A stretch of DNA of 64,000 bases from Thermoanaerobaculales bacterium (GCA_035358815.1 DAOPQC010000009.1:1-64000), one strand, 5' to 3'. Numbered from the stretch's first letter, positions 27,887-37,020 are shown. Numbers and translations are program-made. The notes: generated by a model not told the origin, from the sequence alone.

Positions 27887-29152
27887 TCAGGGCTTGCTCA
27901 GGTAGTCGAGCAGGTCGCGGGCGGTGGCGGCCTCCGGGCTGCCCGGCGCCAGCGCGAGGAAGCGCTCGAGGTGCGCCATCGCCTCCTCGTTGGCGCCGTC
28001 GTTGACCGCGATCATGGCCAGCGCGTAGTGGGTCTCCGACTGGTTCGGGTCGACCTCGAGCACCTTGCCGAACAGCTCCTTGGCGCGGACCATGTCGTTG
28101 GCGTCGTAGGCCCCGAAGGCGAGGCGCAGCAGGGTGTCGCGCGCGACGGCGGGCTCGACGACCGCCAGGCCCATCGCCGCCGGCACGAGCACGGCCGGAT
28201 CGCCGAGGCCGAGCGCCGCGTTGTAGCGCGCCCGGATCGCCTGCTCGTCGTTTGGATCGTCGTCGAGGATTGCCTCGGCGGCGTCCAGAGCCTCCTGGTA
28301 GCGCTGGAGGTGGAGCCCCTGGGCGGCCACGCCGAGCAGGGCCTCCTCGAGCTGCGGGTCGATGGCGATGGCTTCGTTGAACCTGGCGAAGGCGCCCTCG
28401 TGGTCGCCGGCCTTGGCGAGGGCTACCCCCTCGTTGTACACCTTCCTGGCCTCGGCCGTCGCCCGCCCGGACCGCTCGAGGTCGGCCAGTGCGGCCGCGG
28501 TCTTGGCGTCGTCCCCGAGCTTGCGGTAGGCCTCCCAGCGGCAGCGCAGGGTGGTCTCGTCGGTGGCGCCGAGGGCCATCGCCTTCTCGGCGGCGTCGAC
28601 CGCCTCCTGGTAGTGCTCCTGGCCGAGCTCGGCCACGCTCAGGCCGGTCCACGCCGGCCGCAGCTGCGGGTCGTGGGCCGTGGCCTCCTCGAAGGAGGCC
28701 TTGGCTGCCGGGTAGTCCTTGGCGTTGAGGGAGATGACCGCGGCGTTGTAGGCGACGATCGCCGGCTCCGAGCTCGAGGTCGGGACCAGGTCACTGACGG
28801 CCACCGCCGCTCCACCGGGCTGCATCACGAAGTCGTGGCGGGCCGTGCCCTCCAGGCTCCAGTTCTGCTCGGCGGTGAAGGTCTGGTATCCGGTCTTGTC
28901 GAACCTGTACTTGTAGGTCACGTTGACGATGTCGAAGTCGAGGATGAAGGTGCCTTTCTTGTCGGTGGTCCTGACCTCGTTGAACGACGAGACCTGGTCC
29001 GACGTGGCGGTGACGGTCACGCCTTCGATCGGGGCCCCCTCCGGGTCGACGACCCGGCCGACGAGCCTGCCCCTCCTCCCGGCGGAGACGAGGCCTGGCA
29101 CCGCCACCAGCAGGACCAGGAGCCACAGGATCGCGCGCTGCTTGCTCGACAT
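27887..29152 (-). CDS. exported TPR protein with an N-terminal carboxypeptidase-regulatory-like domain
   Basis: A 421-residue exported protein. Signal peptide 1-24; residues about 28-115 are a CarboxypepD_reg-like beta sandwich (RLVGRVVDPEGAPIEGVTV, TDKKGTFILDF, FDKTGYQTF); residues about 130-415 are TPR repeats, for example AKASFEEATAHDPQLRPAW and AKELFGKVLEVDPNQSE. Such proteins act as scaffolds, often in envelope or outer-membrane complexes. A -10 (TATACT, 29265-29270 on the minus strand) and a ribosome site GGGAGG support the start. It is downstream of the transglutaminase-TPR gene on the same strand, but its own promoter suggests separate transcription. Confidence 0.8.
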   Translation of the reverse strand: MSSKQRAILWLLVLLVAVPGLVSAGRRGRLVGRVVDPEGAPIEGVTVTATSDQVSSFNEVRTTDKKGTFILDFDIVNVTYKYRFDKTGYQTFTAEQNWSLEGTARHDFVMQPGGAAVAVSDLVPTSSSEPAIVAYNAAVISLNAKDYPAAKASFEEATAHDPQLRPAWTGLSVAELGQEHYQEAVDAAEKAMALGATDETTLRCRWEAYRKLGDDAKTAAALADLERSGRATAEARKVYNEGVALAKAGDHEGAFARFNEAIAIDPQLEEALLGVAAQGLHLQRYQEALDAAEAILDDDPNDEQAIRARYNAALGLGDPAVLVPAAMGLAVVEPAVARDTLLRLAFGAYDANDMVRAKELFGKVLEVDPNQSETHYALAMIAVNDGANEEAMAHLERFLALAPGSPEAATARDLLDYLSKP

Positions 29153-29264
29153 CGGGCTGCCTCCCTTGGGTCCCGAGCCGCGCCGCTGCCCCGCATCTGC
29201 CGGGCCACGCAGGCCCGCGCGGCAGCTTCATGCAGGCCGCGGCCGGACATCCGTTGCGCCCGCA

Positions 29265-29270
29265 AGTATA
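29265..29270 (-). promoter_or_regulatory. -10 element (TATACT) of the TPR gene promoter
   Basis: TATACT in an AT-rich pocket lies 112 bases before the start codon of the gene ending at 27887. Confidence 0.45.
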
Positions 29271-29330
29271 ACGCTGGAGCGGGAAACCGGTTCGCGAACC
29301 GGAGCCCGCGGGCGCGGCGGGCGAGGGTGG

Positions 29331-30479
29331 CTACTCGTGAGGAAGAGGCGGCGCGTCGCTCGCGCCGGTCCACCGGCGCCTGGGGCTGCCGGCGGCGGCC
29401 GCCGCCTGCGCCTTGGCCTGCCAGCGCGCGGCGGCGCGCTCGTTGCCCTTGGCGAGGTAGCAGCGCGCCATCAGCTCGTAGAACCTGTCCTCGTTCCGCT
29501 TCCTGCGGACGGCGAACGTGAGGTGGCTGATCGCTGCGTCCCAGTCGCCGGCCGAGAACGCCTCGCGGGCGCGCTGGTAGCGGTAGTACGGGTTCTGCAT
29601 GCGGTGGTCGATCACCCGCTTCCGATAGGCGGCGGCGAGCTTCGGCTCCCCCTGCCGTTCGTAGAGGCCGGCCAGGTTGCTCATCGCGACGACCTCGTCG
29701 CGGTCCGCCTTCAAGGCCTGCAGGTAGGCGGCCTCGGCGTGCTCTGAGCGCCCGTGCCGCATGTAGAGCGTGCCGAGGTTGGTCCAGGCCGGGGCGAAGC
29801 CGCGGTCGTTGTCGGCGATCGCCTTGCGGAAGCAGGCGACGGCAGCCGCCGCGTCCCCCTCCTGCATGCTCTCGACCCCCATGTTGTTGAAGTAGTGGGC
29901 CCGCGCCCGGGTGTCCGGAATCTCGCGCGTGGTGTAGCTCGCCCGGAAGTCGTCGATGTTGAAGTCCACGACGTGGACGCCGAGTCCTCCCAGGTTGACG
30001 CGCACGTTGACGTGCCGGTTGAGGATGAAGACGTCCCGGTCGAGCGTCCAGTCCGGCGGCAGGTCGACCTCCTGGAAGGACGCGGTGAGGCCGACCTCCC
30101 GCGCCATGGCGATGAACAGGTTGGAGAACGACAGGCAGTTGCCGGTCTGCAGCCGGAAGGCCTCGGCGGCGGTCCGCGTCCGGTCGTTGAAGGTCAGGGA
30201 GAAGCTGTCCTTGGTGATCAGCGCTTCGATCAGCTCGTGCAGCTTGACCTGGTCGGCCGCCTTGCGGTGCACGTGCTGGTCCAGGAAGGCCAGCATCTCG
30301 GGGCTGACGGCCAGGACCTCGGCGTCGCTGATCGGCGCCGACAGCGCGGGCGATGCGCCGAGAGCGGTCCCGGACAGGAGCTCTTCGGGCGAGATGCCGG
30401 TGGCGGCCAGGCTCTCGTGGGCACTCCAGCAGCAGAGTGCGAGGGCCACGATACCGGCGAGGGAGGTGCGGTTCCACAT
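29331..30479 (-). CDS. exported transglutaminase-like protein with TPRs
   Basis: A 382-residue exported protein with a signal peptide (about 1-25). Residues 80-180 match a transglutaminase-like fold: the presumptive nucleophile Cys lies in LQTGNCLSFSNLFIAMA, the His in NRHVNVRVNL and the Asp in HVVDFN. Residues 190-350 are TPR repeats (YFNNMGVESMQEGDAAAAVA and similar). This combination occurs in bacterial transglutaminase/peptidase-like envelope proteins whose reaction is rarely known. With the neighbouring TPR and PEGA proteins it suggests a set of exported structural proteins. The ATG at 30479 has a weak upstream ribosome site. Confidence 0.75.
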   Translation of the reverse strand: MWNRTSLAGIVALALCCWSAHESLAATGISPEELLSGTALGASPALSAPISDAEVLAVSPEMLAFLDQHVHRKAADQVKLHELIEALITKDSFSLTFNDRTRTAAEAFRLQTGNCLSFSNLFIAMAREVGLTASFQEVDLPPDWTLDRDVFILNRHVNVRVNLGGLGVHVVDFNIDDFRASYTTREIPDTRARAHYFNNMGVESMQEGDAAAAVACFRKAIADNDRGFAPAWTNLGTLYMRHGRSEHAEAAYLQALKADRDEVVAMSNLAGLYERQGEPKLAAAYRKRVIDHRMQNPYYRYQRAREAFSAGDWDAAISHLTFAVRRKRNEDRFYELMARCYLAKGNERAAARWQAKAQAAAAAGSPRRRWTGASDAPPLPHE

Positions 30480-30596
30480 CGTCAGAAGGCCAGTGTTCCC
30501 TCCAAAAGGATCTCACGTCCTCGCGGCTGGCCCCCTGTTGCGGCGGCGGGCCAACGGCATGGTGACCGGCCCGGCAGGCAAGCCGAGCGCGCGGCC

Positions 30597-31424
30597 TCAG
30601 TCAGGTACGTGGGAGACGACGAACGGTTCGTCCCCCTTCATGAAGCTCACCGCCAGCACGGTCATCTGCTCGTCCAGGATCAGGACCTTGGTGGAGAGCT
30701 CGCGGCCGGGAATCGAGACCACGATCCGGTGCTCGCCGGCGGGGACGTGTGAGATGTTCAGGTTCATGGTGGTCTTCTCGCTGGTCTTGCCCAGGAACTT
30801 GACGGTGCAGCGTGAGGGCTTCGAGGTTAACCGCAGCGAGCCCCAGCCCGGGTTGGCGGCCACGATCCTCGCGGTCTTGAGGTTGCCGTGGACCGCGACC
30901 GTGGCCTGGGGCTGGACCGTCACCACCTCGGTCACGGTCTCGTAGCCGGGCTTGGCGAAGCGGACCGTGTGCTCGCCGGCGGCGACCCCGCCGATGGTCA
31001 GCTGCGGGGAGGTCTTGGTGTGGGGCACGCCGTTGACCTCGACGACGCAGTTCTGCGGGGCGGAGGTGACGATCAGGGTGCCGACCGCCTGCGGTGCCTC
31101 GGGGCTCTCGGTCTCGCCGGGGGCGGCGGGCGCGGGCACCGGCACGAACTCGCCGACCGTGACCTCGATCGGGACCTGCCCGACCAGGACCTCGAAGCTC
31201 TGCGGCGCAAAGCCGTCCTTCTCCACCCGCACGGTGTGGAGGCCGCGGGCGACGTCCATCAGGTAGGCGCCGTCGTCCAGCCGGCTCGAGATCCCGGCGA
31301 GCTCGCCGTCGAGGTAGACCCGGAGGCCGGGCTCGCACAGCACCTGGATGTCGCCCGCCACGGCCACCGTGGCTGCCGCCGCGCAGATCATGACGATCAG
31401 AGCGAGCAATCCCCAAGGTCGCAT
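30597..31424 (-). CDS. exported PEGA-repeat protein
   Basis: A 275-residue exported protein with a signal peptide (1-24, ending VAVAG). It contains three PEGA-type beta repeats: around residues 25-85 (CEPGLRVYLDGELAG, HTVRVEKDGF), 110-165 (SAPQNCVVEVNG, GEHTVRFAKPGYE) and 195-250 (SKPSRCTVKFLG, GEHRIVVSIPGRE). A Pro/Ala-rich linker separates the first two. PEGA domains are found in surface and periplasmic proteins and probably mediate contacts. ATG 31424 follows TTGGGAGG, and TACACT (31454-31459 on the minus strand) is the -10. Confidence 0.8.
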   Translation of the reverse strand: MRPWGLLALIVMICAAAATVAVAGDIQVLCEPGLRVYLDGELAGISSRLDDGAYLMDVARGLHTVRVEKDGFAPQSFEVLVGQVPIEVTVGEFVPVPAPAAPGETESPEAPQAVGTLIVTSAPQNCVVEVNGVPHTKTSPQLTIGGVAAGEHTVRFAKPGYETVTEVVTVQPQATVAVHGNLKTARIVAANPGWGSLRLTSKPSRCTVKFLGKTSEKTTMNLNISHVPAGEHRIVVSIPGRELSTKVLILDEQMTVLAVSFMKGDEPFVVSHVPD

Positions 31425-31477
31425 GGGTCCTCCCAAAAGGCGTGGCGCCCCTCAGTGTAGCGCGGCGGCCCCCTCGC

Positions 31478-31563
31478 CCGCACCCGCGTCCGCGCCCGCT
31501 TCCGCGCCCCCGCCGTTGGGATGTCTCTCGTTCCCGTTCCCGTCCCCGTTCCCGTACCCGATG
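31478..31563. repeat. degenerate CCCGTT-type hexamer array (C-rich on + strand)
   Basis: Successive 6-base units of the form CCCGNN (CCCGTT, CCCGCG, CCCGTC) fill this intergenic stretch. A shorter G-rich counterpart follows near 31635-31650. The unit is shared with the arrays near 35.2, 38.5, 41.0, 52.2 and 54.5 kb. Confidence 0.7.
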
Positions 31564-31643
31564 GCCGTTCGGGGTGGATTGAGTTCGTACGTGAAATTTG
31601 GAGATTGCTGCGACGTCTGGGCGGCGTGCGGCGATCCGGGAAC

Positions 31644-31681
31644 GGGATCGGGGTGGGGCCCTGGACCCTGACCCCGATCCC
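31644..31681 (-). terminator. hairpin downstream of the EF-G-like gene
   Basis: GGGATCGGGGT (31644-31654) pairs perfectly with ACCCCGATCCC (31671-31681). It lies about 95 bases past the minus-strand stop at 31775. Only a weak T-containing tail follows. The rest of the 31425-31774 gap holds the PEGA promoter and the hexamer array. Confidence 0.5.
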
Positions 31682-31774
31682 CCAACTCCTGGTCAGGCGA
31701 ATGCGCTGCAGCGACCCGGAAGCCGGAGGGCGACTGACCTCTGAGGATCGTAGACCGCACCGGGAGGGGGCGCG

Positions 31775-33859
31775 CTACTCCTCCTCCTCCTCGCGCTTGC
31801 CGGCGGCGGCGATGATCTTCTCCTGCAGGTGCTTGGGCACCTCGTCGTAGCGGTTGAACTCCATGTGGAAGTCGCCGCGGCCGCCGGTGATCGAACGCAG
31901 GGTCGCCGCGTAGGTCAGCATCTCGGCCAGCGGCACCTGGGCCTTGACGGTGGTGGTGCCGCCTTCGGTGTCCATGCCCTGGACGCGGCCGCGCCGCGAG
32001 TTGAGGTCGCCCATGACGTCGCCCATGCACTCCTCGGGGATGTAGGCCTCGATCTGCATGATCGGCTCGAGCAGGGTCGGGTTGCACTGGGAGGCGCACT
32101 CCCGGAACGCCTTGCGGCCCGCGATCTTGAACGCCATCTCCGAGGAGTCCACCGAGTGCTCCTTGCCGTCGAGCAGGGTGACCTTGAAGTCGACCATCGG
32201 GTAGCCGGCGAGCACGCCGCGCGCCGCGGCCTCCTGGACCCCCTTGTCGACGGCCGGCCGGTAGCCTTGAGAGATCGAGCCGCCGTAGATCTTGTCGACG
32301 AACTCGTAGCCGTTGCCCCGGTTCGGCTCCATGCTGATCCGGCACTCGGCGAACTGGCCCGAGCCGCCGGTCTGCTTCTTGTGGCGCGTCGTCACGTCGG
32401 CCGAGCCGGTGATGGTCTCCCGGTAGGGGACCTTGGGCTGGTGGAGGTTGACGTCCACCTTGTAGCGCTTCTTGAGCCGGCCCACCACCACCTCGACGTG
32501 GAGCTGGCCGGTGCCGGAGATCAGGAGCTCCTTGGTCTGCGGGTCACGGCCGACCGCGATCGTCGGGTCCTCGTCCCGGATCCTGGCCAGCGCGGCCGCC
32601 AGCTTGTCCTCGTCACCCTTCGACTTGGGCTCCAGCGCGAAGCTGATCGAGGCCTCGGGGATCGGCACCGCCGCGACCCGGATCGACTTCTTGGGCGGGC
32701 ACAGGGTGTCGCCGGTGTGGGTGTCCTTGAGCTTGGGGACGGCGCCGATGTCGCCGGCCGCGAGCGCCTCCACGTGCTCCAGCTCCTTGCCCTGGACCAC
32801 CGACAGCGCGCCGAGGCGCTCGGAGCCGTCGCGGGTTGCGTTGGCGACGGTGGCGTCGGAGGCGATGCCGCCTGACAGCACCCGCAGCAGCGAGATCCGT
32901 CCGGTGTACGGGTCGGAGATGGTCTTGAAGACGTAGGCGACGAAGGGGGAGTCGGCGGAAACTGCGAGCTCCTGCTCCTCGCCGTCGACGGTGGCGGCGA
33001 ACCGGCGCCAGCTCGGGCTCGGCGCGAGGTCGACCAGCGCGTCCATGAGCGGCTGGACGGCGATGTTCTTGCCCCCGGCCAGCGCGAACACCGGACACAG
33101 CGCGCGCGACTCGACGGCCGCCTTCAGCCCCTTGCGGAAGGTCTCCGGTTCGAGGCCGCCGCTCTCGAGGTAGCTCTCCATGAGCGCCTCGTCCTGCTCG
33201 GCCACCATCTCGAACAGGGCCTCGCGCGCCGCGGCCACGTCGTCGGCCATCGCGGCCGGGATGGCGACCTCGGCGGCCTTGCCGCTCTCGTCGTGCGGCC
33301 AGGTGAAGGCCTTGCCGCTGACCAGGTCGACCACCCCTTCAAACGCTGCCTCCTCGCCGATCGGGAGCTGGACCGGGATCACCTCGCGGCCGTACTTCTG
33401 CTGCAGCGACGCGACCGTGCGCGAGAACGACGCGCGGTCCCGGTCCAGCAGGTTGACGGCGAAGAGCAGCGGCAGCGAGGAGCTGGCGGCCGCCTTCCAC
33501 AGCTTGTCGGTCTGGACCTCGGGGCCGGCAACCGCCGACACCAGCATCAGCGCCGCGTCGGCCACCCGCAGCCCCTGCAGCGCGTCGGTGGTGTAGATCC
33601 CGTACCCGGGCGTGTCGACGAGGTTGACCTTGGTCCCCATGCGGTCGAAGTGGGCGACCGCGGTGTTGATCGTGATCTTGCGCTCCTGCTCGTCCTCGTC
33701 GAAGTCGGTCGTCGTGTTGCCGTCCTCCACCTTGCAGAGCCGATTGACGACGCCCGCGTCGAACAGCATGGCCGACACCAGCGAGGTCTTCCCGGTGTGG
33801 GAGTGCCCGATGACCGCGACGTTGCGGATCGTGTCTGTGGTGTAGGTGTTCGCGCTCAT
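31775..33859 (-). CDS. fusA2: elongation factor G-like GTPase (FusA2 type)
   Basis: A 694-residue translational-GTPase homologue with EF-G domains I-V. G1 is GHSHTGKT, G3 is DTPG, and the usual NKxD of G4 is replaced by NLLDRD, as in the EF-G-like group that diverges from the true ribosomal translocase. Domain IV is QTGGSGQFAECRI and domain V ends in a Glu-rich tail. FusA2 proteins lack a firmly assigned role; ribosome rescue or stress functions have been proposed for relatives. It is the last gene of an rpsT-purC-fusA2 operon, 34 bases after purC, with a GGAGGGAG ribosome site. Confidence 0.88.
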   Translation of the reverse strand: MSANTYTTDTIRNVAVIGHSHTGKTSLVSAMLFDAGVVNRLCKVEDGNTTTDFDEDEQERKITINTAVAHFDRMGTKVNLVDTPGYGIYTTDALQGLRVADAALMLVSAVAGPEVQTDKLWKAAASSSLPLLFAVNLLDRDRASFSRTVASLQQKYGREVIPVQLPIGEEAAFEGVVDLVSGKAFTWPHDESGKAAEVAIPAAMADDVAAAREALFEMVAEQDEALMESYLESGGLEPETFRKGLKAAVESRALCPVFALAGGKNIAVQPLMDALVDLAPSPSWRRFAATVDGEEQELAVSADSPFVAYVFKTISDPYTGRISLLRVLSGGIASDATVANATRDGSERLGALSVVQGKELEHVEALAAGDIGAVPKLKDTHTGDTLCPPKKSIRVAAVPIPEASISFALEPKSKGDEDKLAAALARIRDEDPTIAVGRDPQTKELLISGTGQLHVEVVVGRLKKRYKVDVNLHQPKVPYRETITGSADVTTRHKKQTGGSGQFAECRISMEPNRGNGYEFVDKIYGGSISQGYRPAVDKGVQEAAARGVLAGYPMVDFKVTLLDGKEHSVDSSEMAFKIAGRKAFRECASQCNPTLLEPIMQIEAYIPEECMGDVMGDLNSRRGRVQGMDTEGGTTTVKAQVPLAEMLTYAATLRSITGGRGDFHMEFNRYDEVPKHLQEKIIAAAGKREEEEE

Positions 33860-33893
33860 GATGTCTCCCTCCGAGAAAGCGATGTCGTCTGGG

Positions 33894-34784
33894 TCAGGTG
33901 GCGAGCTCGATCGAGCTGCCGGTGAGCCGCCGGTACGCCTCGCGGTAGCGCTCGAGGGTCCCGGCGACCACCTCTGCCGGCAGCACCGGCGCCGGCGGCT
34001 GCTTGTTCCAGCCGCTCCTCTCCAGCCAGTCGCGCAGGTACTGCTTGTCGTAGGACGGTTGGCCGCGCCCGGGCTCGTACGAGTCGGCCGGCCAGAAGCG
34101 GGACGAGTCCGGAGTCAGGGCCTCGTCCATCCACACGATGCGGCCGTCAGGGTCGAGCCCGAACTCGAACTTGGTGTCGGCGATGATGATCCCGCGCTCG
34201 AGTGCATACGCCGCGGCCTCGCGGTAGATCCGCAGGGTCAGGTCGCGCAGCGTCTCGGCAACGCGGCCGCCGACGATGCCGACCATGCTGTCGAAGCCGA
34301 TGTTCTGGTCGTGGCCCTCGGTGGCCTTGGTGGCCGGCGTGAAGATCGGCTGCGGGAGCCGCTCCGACTCGCGCAGGCCGGACGGCAGCGCGATGCCGCA
34401 GACCGAGCCGCGCTCACGGTACTCCTGCCATCCCGAGCCCGCGAGGTAGCCCCGGGCGACGCACTCGACCGGGATCGGATCGAGCCGGCGAACCAGCACG
34501 CTGCGGCGGTCGAGCTCGGCGAGGCCGCGAAAGGGCTGCGGGAAGGCCGAGCGCTCGGTCGCCACCAGGTGGTTCGGGACGTCGCCGAACCGGCCGAACC
34601 AGAAGTTCGACAGCTGGGTCAGGATCACGCCGCGTCCGGGGACCCCCGGGGACAGAACGCAGTCGAAGGCGCTGATCCGATCGGTGGCGACCAGCAGCAG
34701 GTCGCCGTCGACGGCGTAGATGTCCCGGACCTTGCCGCGGCTCACCAGCTGTCCCCCCGGGATCGAGGTGGTGAGCAGCGCCAT
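33894..34784 (-). CDS. purC: phosphoribosylaminoimidazole-succinocarboxamide synthase
   Basis: A 296-residue SAICAR synthetase. SRGKVRDIYAVDGDLLLVATDRISAFD is the ATP-binding N-terminus; VRRLDPIPVECVARGYLAGS and ADTKFEFGLDPDG are family signatures. It joins aspartate to CAIR in purine synthesis. The length matches the longer, yeast-like form. The ATG begins one base after the rpsT stop, so translation is probably coupled. It is the only purine gene in the window. Confidence 0.96.
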   Translation of the reverse strand: MALLTTSIPGGQLVSRGKVRDIYAVDGDLLLVATDRISAFDCVLSPGVPGRGVILTQLSNFWFGRFGDVPNHLVATERSAFPQPFRGLAELDRRSVLVRRLDPIPVECVARGYLAGSGWQEYRERGSVCGIALPSGLRESERLPQPIFTPATKATEGHDQNIGFDSMVGIVGGRVAETLRDLTLRIYREAAAYALERGIIIADTKFEFGLDPDGRIVWMDEALTPDSSRFWPADSYEPGRGQPSYDKQYLRDWLERSGWNKQPPAPVLPAEVVAGTLERYREAYRRLTGSSIELAT

Positions 34785-34785
34785 T

Positions 34786-35076
34786 TCAGGCTTCCTTGGC
34801 CTCGATCACCGCCTGGGCCTGCTTGGCCATTCGCGACTTGTAGCGGGAGGCGGTGTTGCGGTGGAGGACGCCCTTCCGCCAGCCGACATCGATGACCGAC
34901 AGGGTCGCCGGGAGCAGCGCCTTGACCTGGTCCGCGTCGCCGTCGGCGATTGCGACCCGCATCGCCCGCATCTGCCGCCGCACCCTGGTGCGCACCGACT
35001 TGTTGCGCATGCGCCGCTCGAGTGACTGGCGGTGGTGCTTGCGCGCCTGCCTCTTCGTTCCCTTGATCGTTGCCAT
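34786..35076 (-). CDS. rpsT: 30S ribosomal protein S20
   Basis: A 96-residue basic protein with the S20 pattern: MATIKGTKRQARKHHRQSLE, RMRNKSVRTRVR, a central variable helix and HRNTASRYKSRMAKQAQ. It binds 16S rRNA early in 30S assembly. It heads the rpsT-purC-fusA2 operon. A -10 (TAGAAT, 35125-35130 on the minus strand) lies about 50 bases upstream, and the leader contains GAAGGAGAAGG. Confidence 0.96.
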   Translation of the reverse strand: MATIKGTKRQARKHHRQSLERRMRNKSVRTRVRRQMRAMRVAIADGDADQVKALLPATLSVIDVGWRKGVLHRNTASRYKSRMAKQAQAVIEAKEA

Positions 35077-35124
35077 CTCGGACCTTCTCCTTCAAGCGCC
35101 TCCGGGAGGCGGCACGGGTCGCAT

Positions 35125-35130
35125 ATTCTA
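35125..35130 (-). promoter_or_regulatory. -10 element (TAGAAT) of the rpsT operon
   Basis: TAGAAT in an AT-rich island 48 bases before the rpsT start; a G-plus-C-rich leader follows with a strong ribosome site. Confidence 0.55.
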
Positions 35131-35155
35131 ATCGAAAGTCCGAATCCAGGCTAGT

Positions 35156-35460
35156 GCCAGGTTCAATTCCGGGCTCAATTCCGGGCTCCAGACCCCGTTT
35201 CGATTCCGGACTCTGGGCCGGTGCCCGTCCCCGCTTCCGCTTCCCCTTCCGCTTCCGCGCCCGGACGGTGCTCAGGACGCGGGAAAGCTGCGGGGGTCTT
35301 CGACTTGCCACCGTGCTGGGCGGTTCGCTTCCAATGACCTACCCCCCAGGTCATCGGTGACCTTGTCGGCCCACACGGGCCCTGGGGGTGCTCAGAATGA
35401 CCACGGACAGAGTCGGAAGCGGGCGCGGAAGCGGGCGCGGACGCGGGCCGGTCGGCCGAC
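35156..35460. repeat. intergenic repeats: AATTCCGGGCTC copies and paired hexamer arrays
   Basis: Two tandem copies of a 13-base CAATTCCGGGCTC unit (35163-35190) are followed by a C-rich CCCGNN/TTCCGC array (35216-35275). After a core of about 125 bases comes a G-rich array of GAAGCGGGCGCG units (35410-35455), inverted relative to the first. No gene is seen in 35131-35481. Confidence 0.6.
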
Positions 35461-35481
35461 CCAACCTCCGGCCCCCACGGC

Positions 35482-36312
35482 CTACCGGATGGTCATCCCC
35501 AGCGAGCGCAGCCGCTCCCGAGCGAGGTCGGCCTCGCGGCTGCCCGGGTGCTCGTAGACCACGTACTGCAGGTTGAGCACTCCCTGCCCCTTGTCGCCCA
35601 GCTTGAGGTAGAGCAGGCCCTTCTTGAGCTGGGCGGCGGGCGCCTTGTCGCTCGCCGGGTACTCCTCCAGCACCTGGTCGAAGATCGCGAGCGCCTCCTC
35701 GGACTTGTCCTGGGCGTCGAGGCACTCGCCGATCCAGTACAGCGCGTTGTCCGACAGCTCGGTCGAGGGCCAGCGCCGCCGGTACTCGCCGAAGCCGTCA
35801 GCGGCGAGGTCGTAGTTGCCGCGCATGTAGTCCTCATAGGCCGCGCGGTAGAGCTCCTCCGGAGATGACGCCGCGGCGGAACCGGCCGCGGCGCCGTCCG
35901 GCGGGACGGCCGCGCCGCCCTCGCCGCCGGGCGCAGGTCCGGCGGCGGTCACCGGCGGCAGGTACTGGCCGGTCGCAGCGGCGGACCGAGCCCTGGCGAG
36001 CTCCTGGGAGATCGCCTCGAGGCGCGTGGTCGTCCGCTCCAGGCTGGCGTCGAGCGCCTCGATCTGCTCCTGGAGCTGCTCGACCCGCATCGCCAGGTCG
36101 GCGTTGGAGCGGGAGGTCTGGGCCGCGCCCTCCTGCAGCTGGCGCTTGATCGCGTCGAGGTCCTGCTTCGCCGGCATCGACTGCGACAGCTGCTCGACCT
36201 GAAGCTGGACGTCGGCGATCTCGCGGTGGAGCAGGGTCATGTCCTCGGACGAGGTGCAGGCTGCAAGCGGCAGCAGCGGGAGAGTCAGGACCAGCGTCCA
36301 CAGCACTCGCAT
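35482..36312 (-). CDS. cpoB: Tol-Pal system protein CpoB/YbgF-like
   Basis: A 276-residue exported protein with a lipoprotein signal (LLPLAAC-TS). Residues 25-110 form a coiled coil (LHREIADVQLQVEQLSQ onward), then a Gly/Ala/Pro linker, then TPRs from about 150 (AYEDYMRGNYDLAADGFGEY; APAAQLKKGLLYLKLGDKGQ). This is the layout of CpoB, which links outer-membrane constriction with septal wall synthesis through Tol and PBP1B. In E. coli it is a soluble periplasmic protein; here a lipid anchor is likely. It follows pal by ten bases. Confidence 0.88.
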   Translation of the reverse strand: MRVLWTLVLTLPLLPLAACTSSEDMTLLHREIADVQLQVEQLSQSMPAKQDLDAIKRQLQEGAAQTSRSNADLAMRVEQLQEQIEALDASLERTTTRLEAISQELARARSAAATGQYLPPVTAAGPAPGGEGGAAVPPDGAAAGSAAASSPEELYRAAYEDYMRGNYDLAADGFGEYRRRWPSTELSDNALYWIGECLDAQDKSEEALAIFDQVLEEYPASDKAPAAQLKKGLLYLKLGDKGQGVLNLQYVVYEHPGSREADLARERLRSLGMTIR

Positions 36313-36322
36313 CGCGAGCCTC

Positions 36323-36904
36323 CTAGCGCGCGGTGATGACGAAGTGGGCGCGCCGGTTGAGGCGCCACGCCTGTTCGCCGCTGCCGACCTCGAACGGCCT
36401 CTCCTCGCCGTACGAGATCGTGCGCAGGCGCTCGGCCCCGACGCCGAGGAAGATCAGGTAGTCGCGCACCGCCGCCGCCCGGCGCTCACCGAGCGCGAGG
36501 TTGTACTCGCGTGTGTTGCGTTCGTCGCAGTGGCCCTCGATCAGGATCTGGATCGTGCGGTGCTGCTGCAGCCAGGCCGCGTTGCGGGCCAGCGCATCGC
36601 GGTACTCGGGCTTGATGTCGTAGAGGTTGGTGTCGAAGAAGATGTCCTCGAGGTAGCCGCCGGCGTTGAGCAGCGCGAGGTCCTCGGGCAGCTCTTCGCG
36701 GACCTCCTCGGAAACCAGGGGCTCGGCAGTCGGCTCGCCGACGATCTCCTCCTCGATGCCCTCGGGCCCCTCACCGGTCCCGGGCGTGGTCGCGGTCGGC
36801 GTCGGAGCGGTCGGGGGCGGCACCTTGGTGCTCTTGCAGGCACCGAGGGTGGCCAGGAGGAGCACGGCGATCAGGGCTGCAGCGAGACGGGAAGTGGGTC
36901 TCAT
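36323..36904 (-). CDS. pal: peptidoglycan-associated lipoprotein Pal
   Basis: A 193-residue lipoprotein: signal with lipobox TLGAC (Cys23), a Pro/Thr/Glu-rich linker (24-75), and a C-terminal OmpA-like domain with FFDTNLYDIKPEYRDALARN, ILIEGHCDERNTREYN and ALGERRAAAVRDYL, which bind diaminopimelate in peptidoglycan. Pal tethers the outer membrane to the wall and works with TolAB during division. First gene of a pal-cpoB operon. tolQRAB are not in the window. Confidence 0.94.
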   Translation of the reverse strand: MRPTSRLAAALIAVLLLATLGACKSTKVPPPTAPTPTATTPGTGEGPEGIEEEIVGEPTAEPLVSEEVREELPEDLALLNAGGYLEDIFFDTNLYDIKPEYRDALARNAAWLQQHRTIQILIEGHCDERNTREYNLALGERRAAAVRDYLIFLGVGAERLRTISYGEERPFEVGSGEQAWRLNRRAHFVITAR

Positions 36905-36924
36905 TCGAGGCCTCCTTGACGGTC

Positions 36925-36953
36925 ACTCTACCAGCCCGGATCCGGGCTCACAA
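36925..36953 (-). promoter_or_regulatory. pal promoter with a palindromic spacer
   Basis: TTGTGA (36948-36953) and TAGAGT (36925-36930) are 17 bases apart on the minus strand. The spacer is filled by the perfect 16-base palindrome AGCCCGGATCCGGGCT (36933-36948), well placed to be an operator. Confidence 0.6.
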
Positions 36954-37020
36954 GCTCTTGAGAGCTGGTCTCGGCGGGGCGGTGTGGAATCGACGCGCGA
37001 TGTGCCCGATGTCACTGGAG

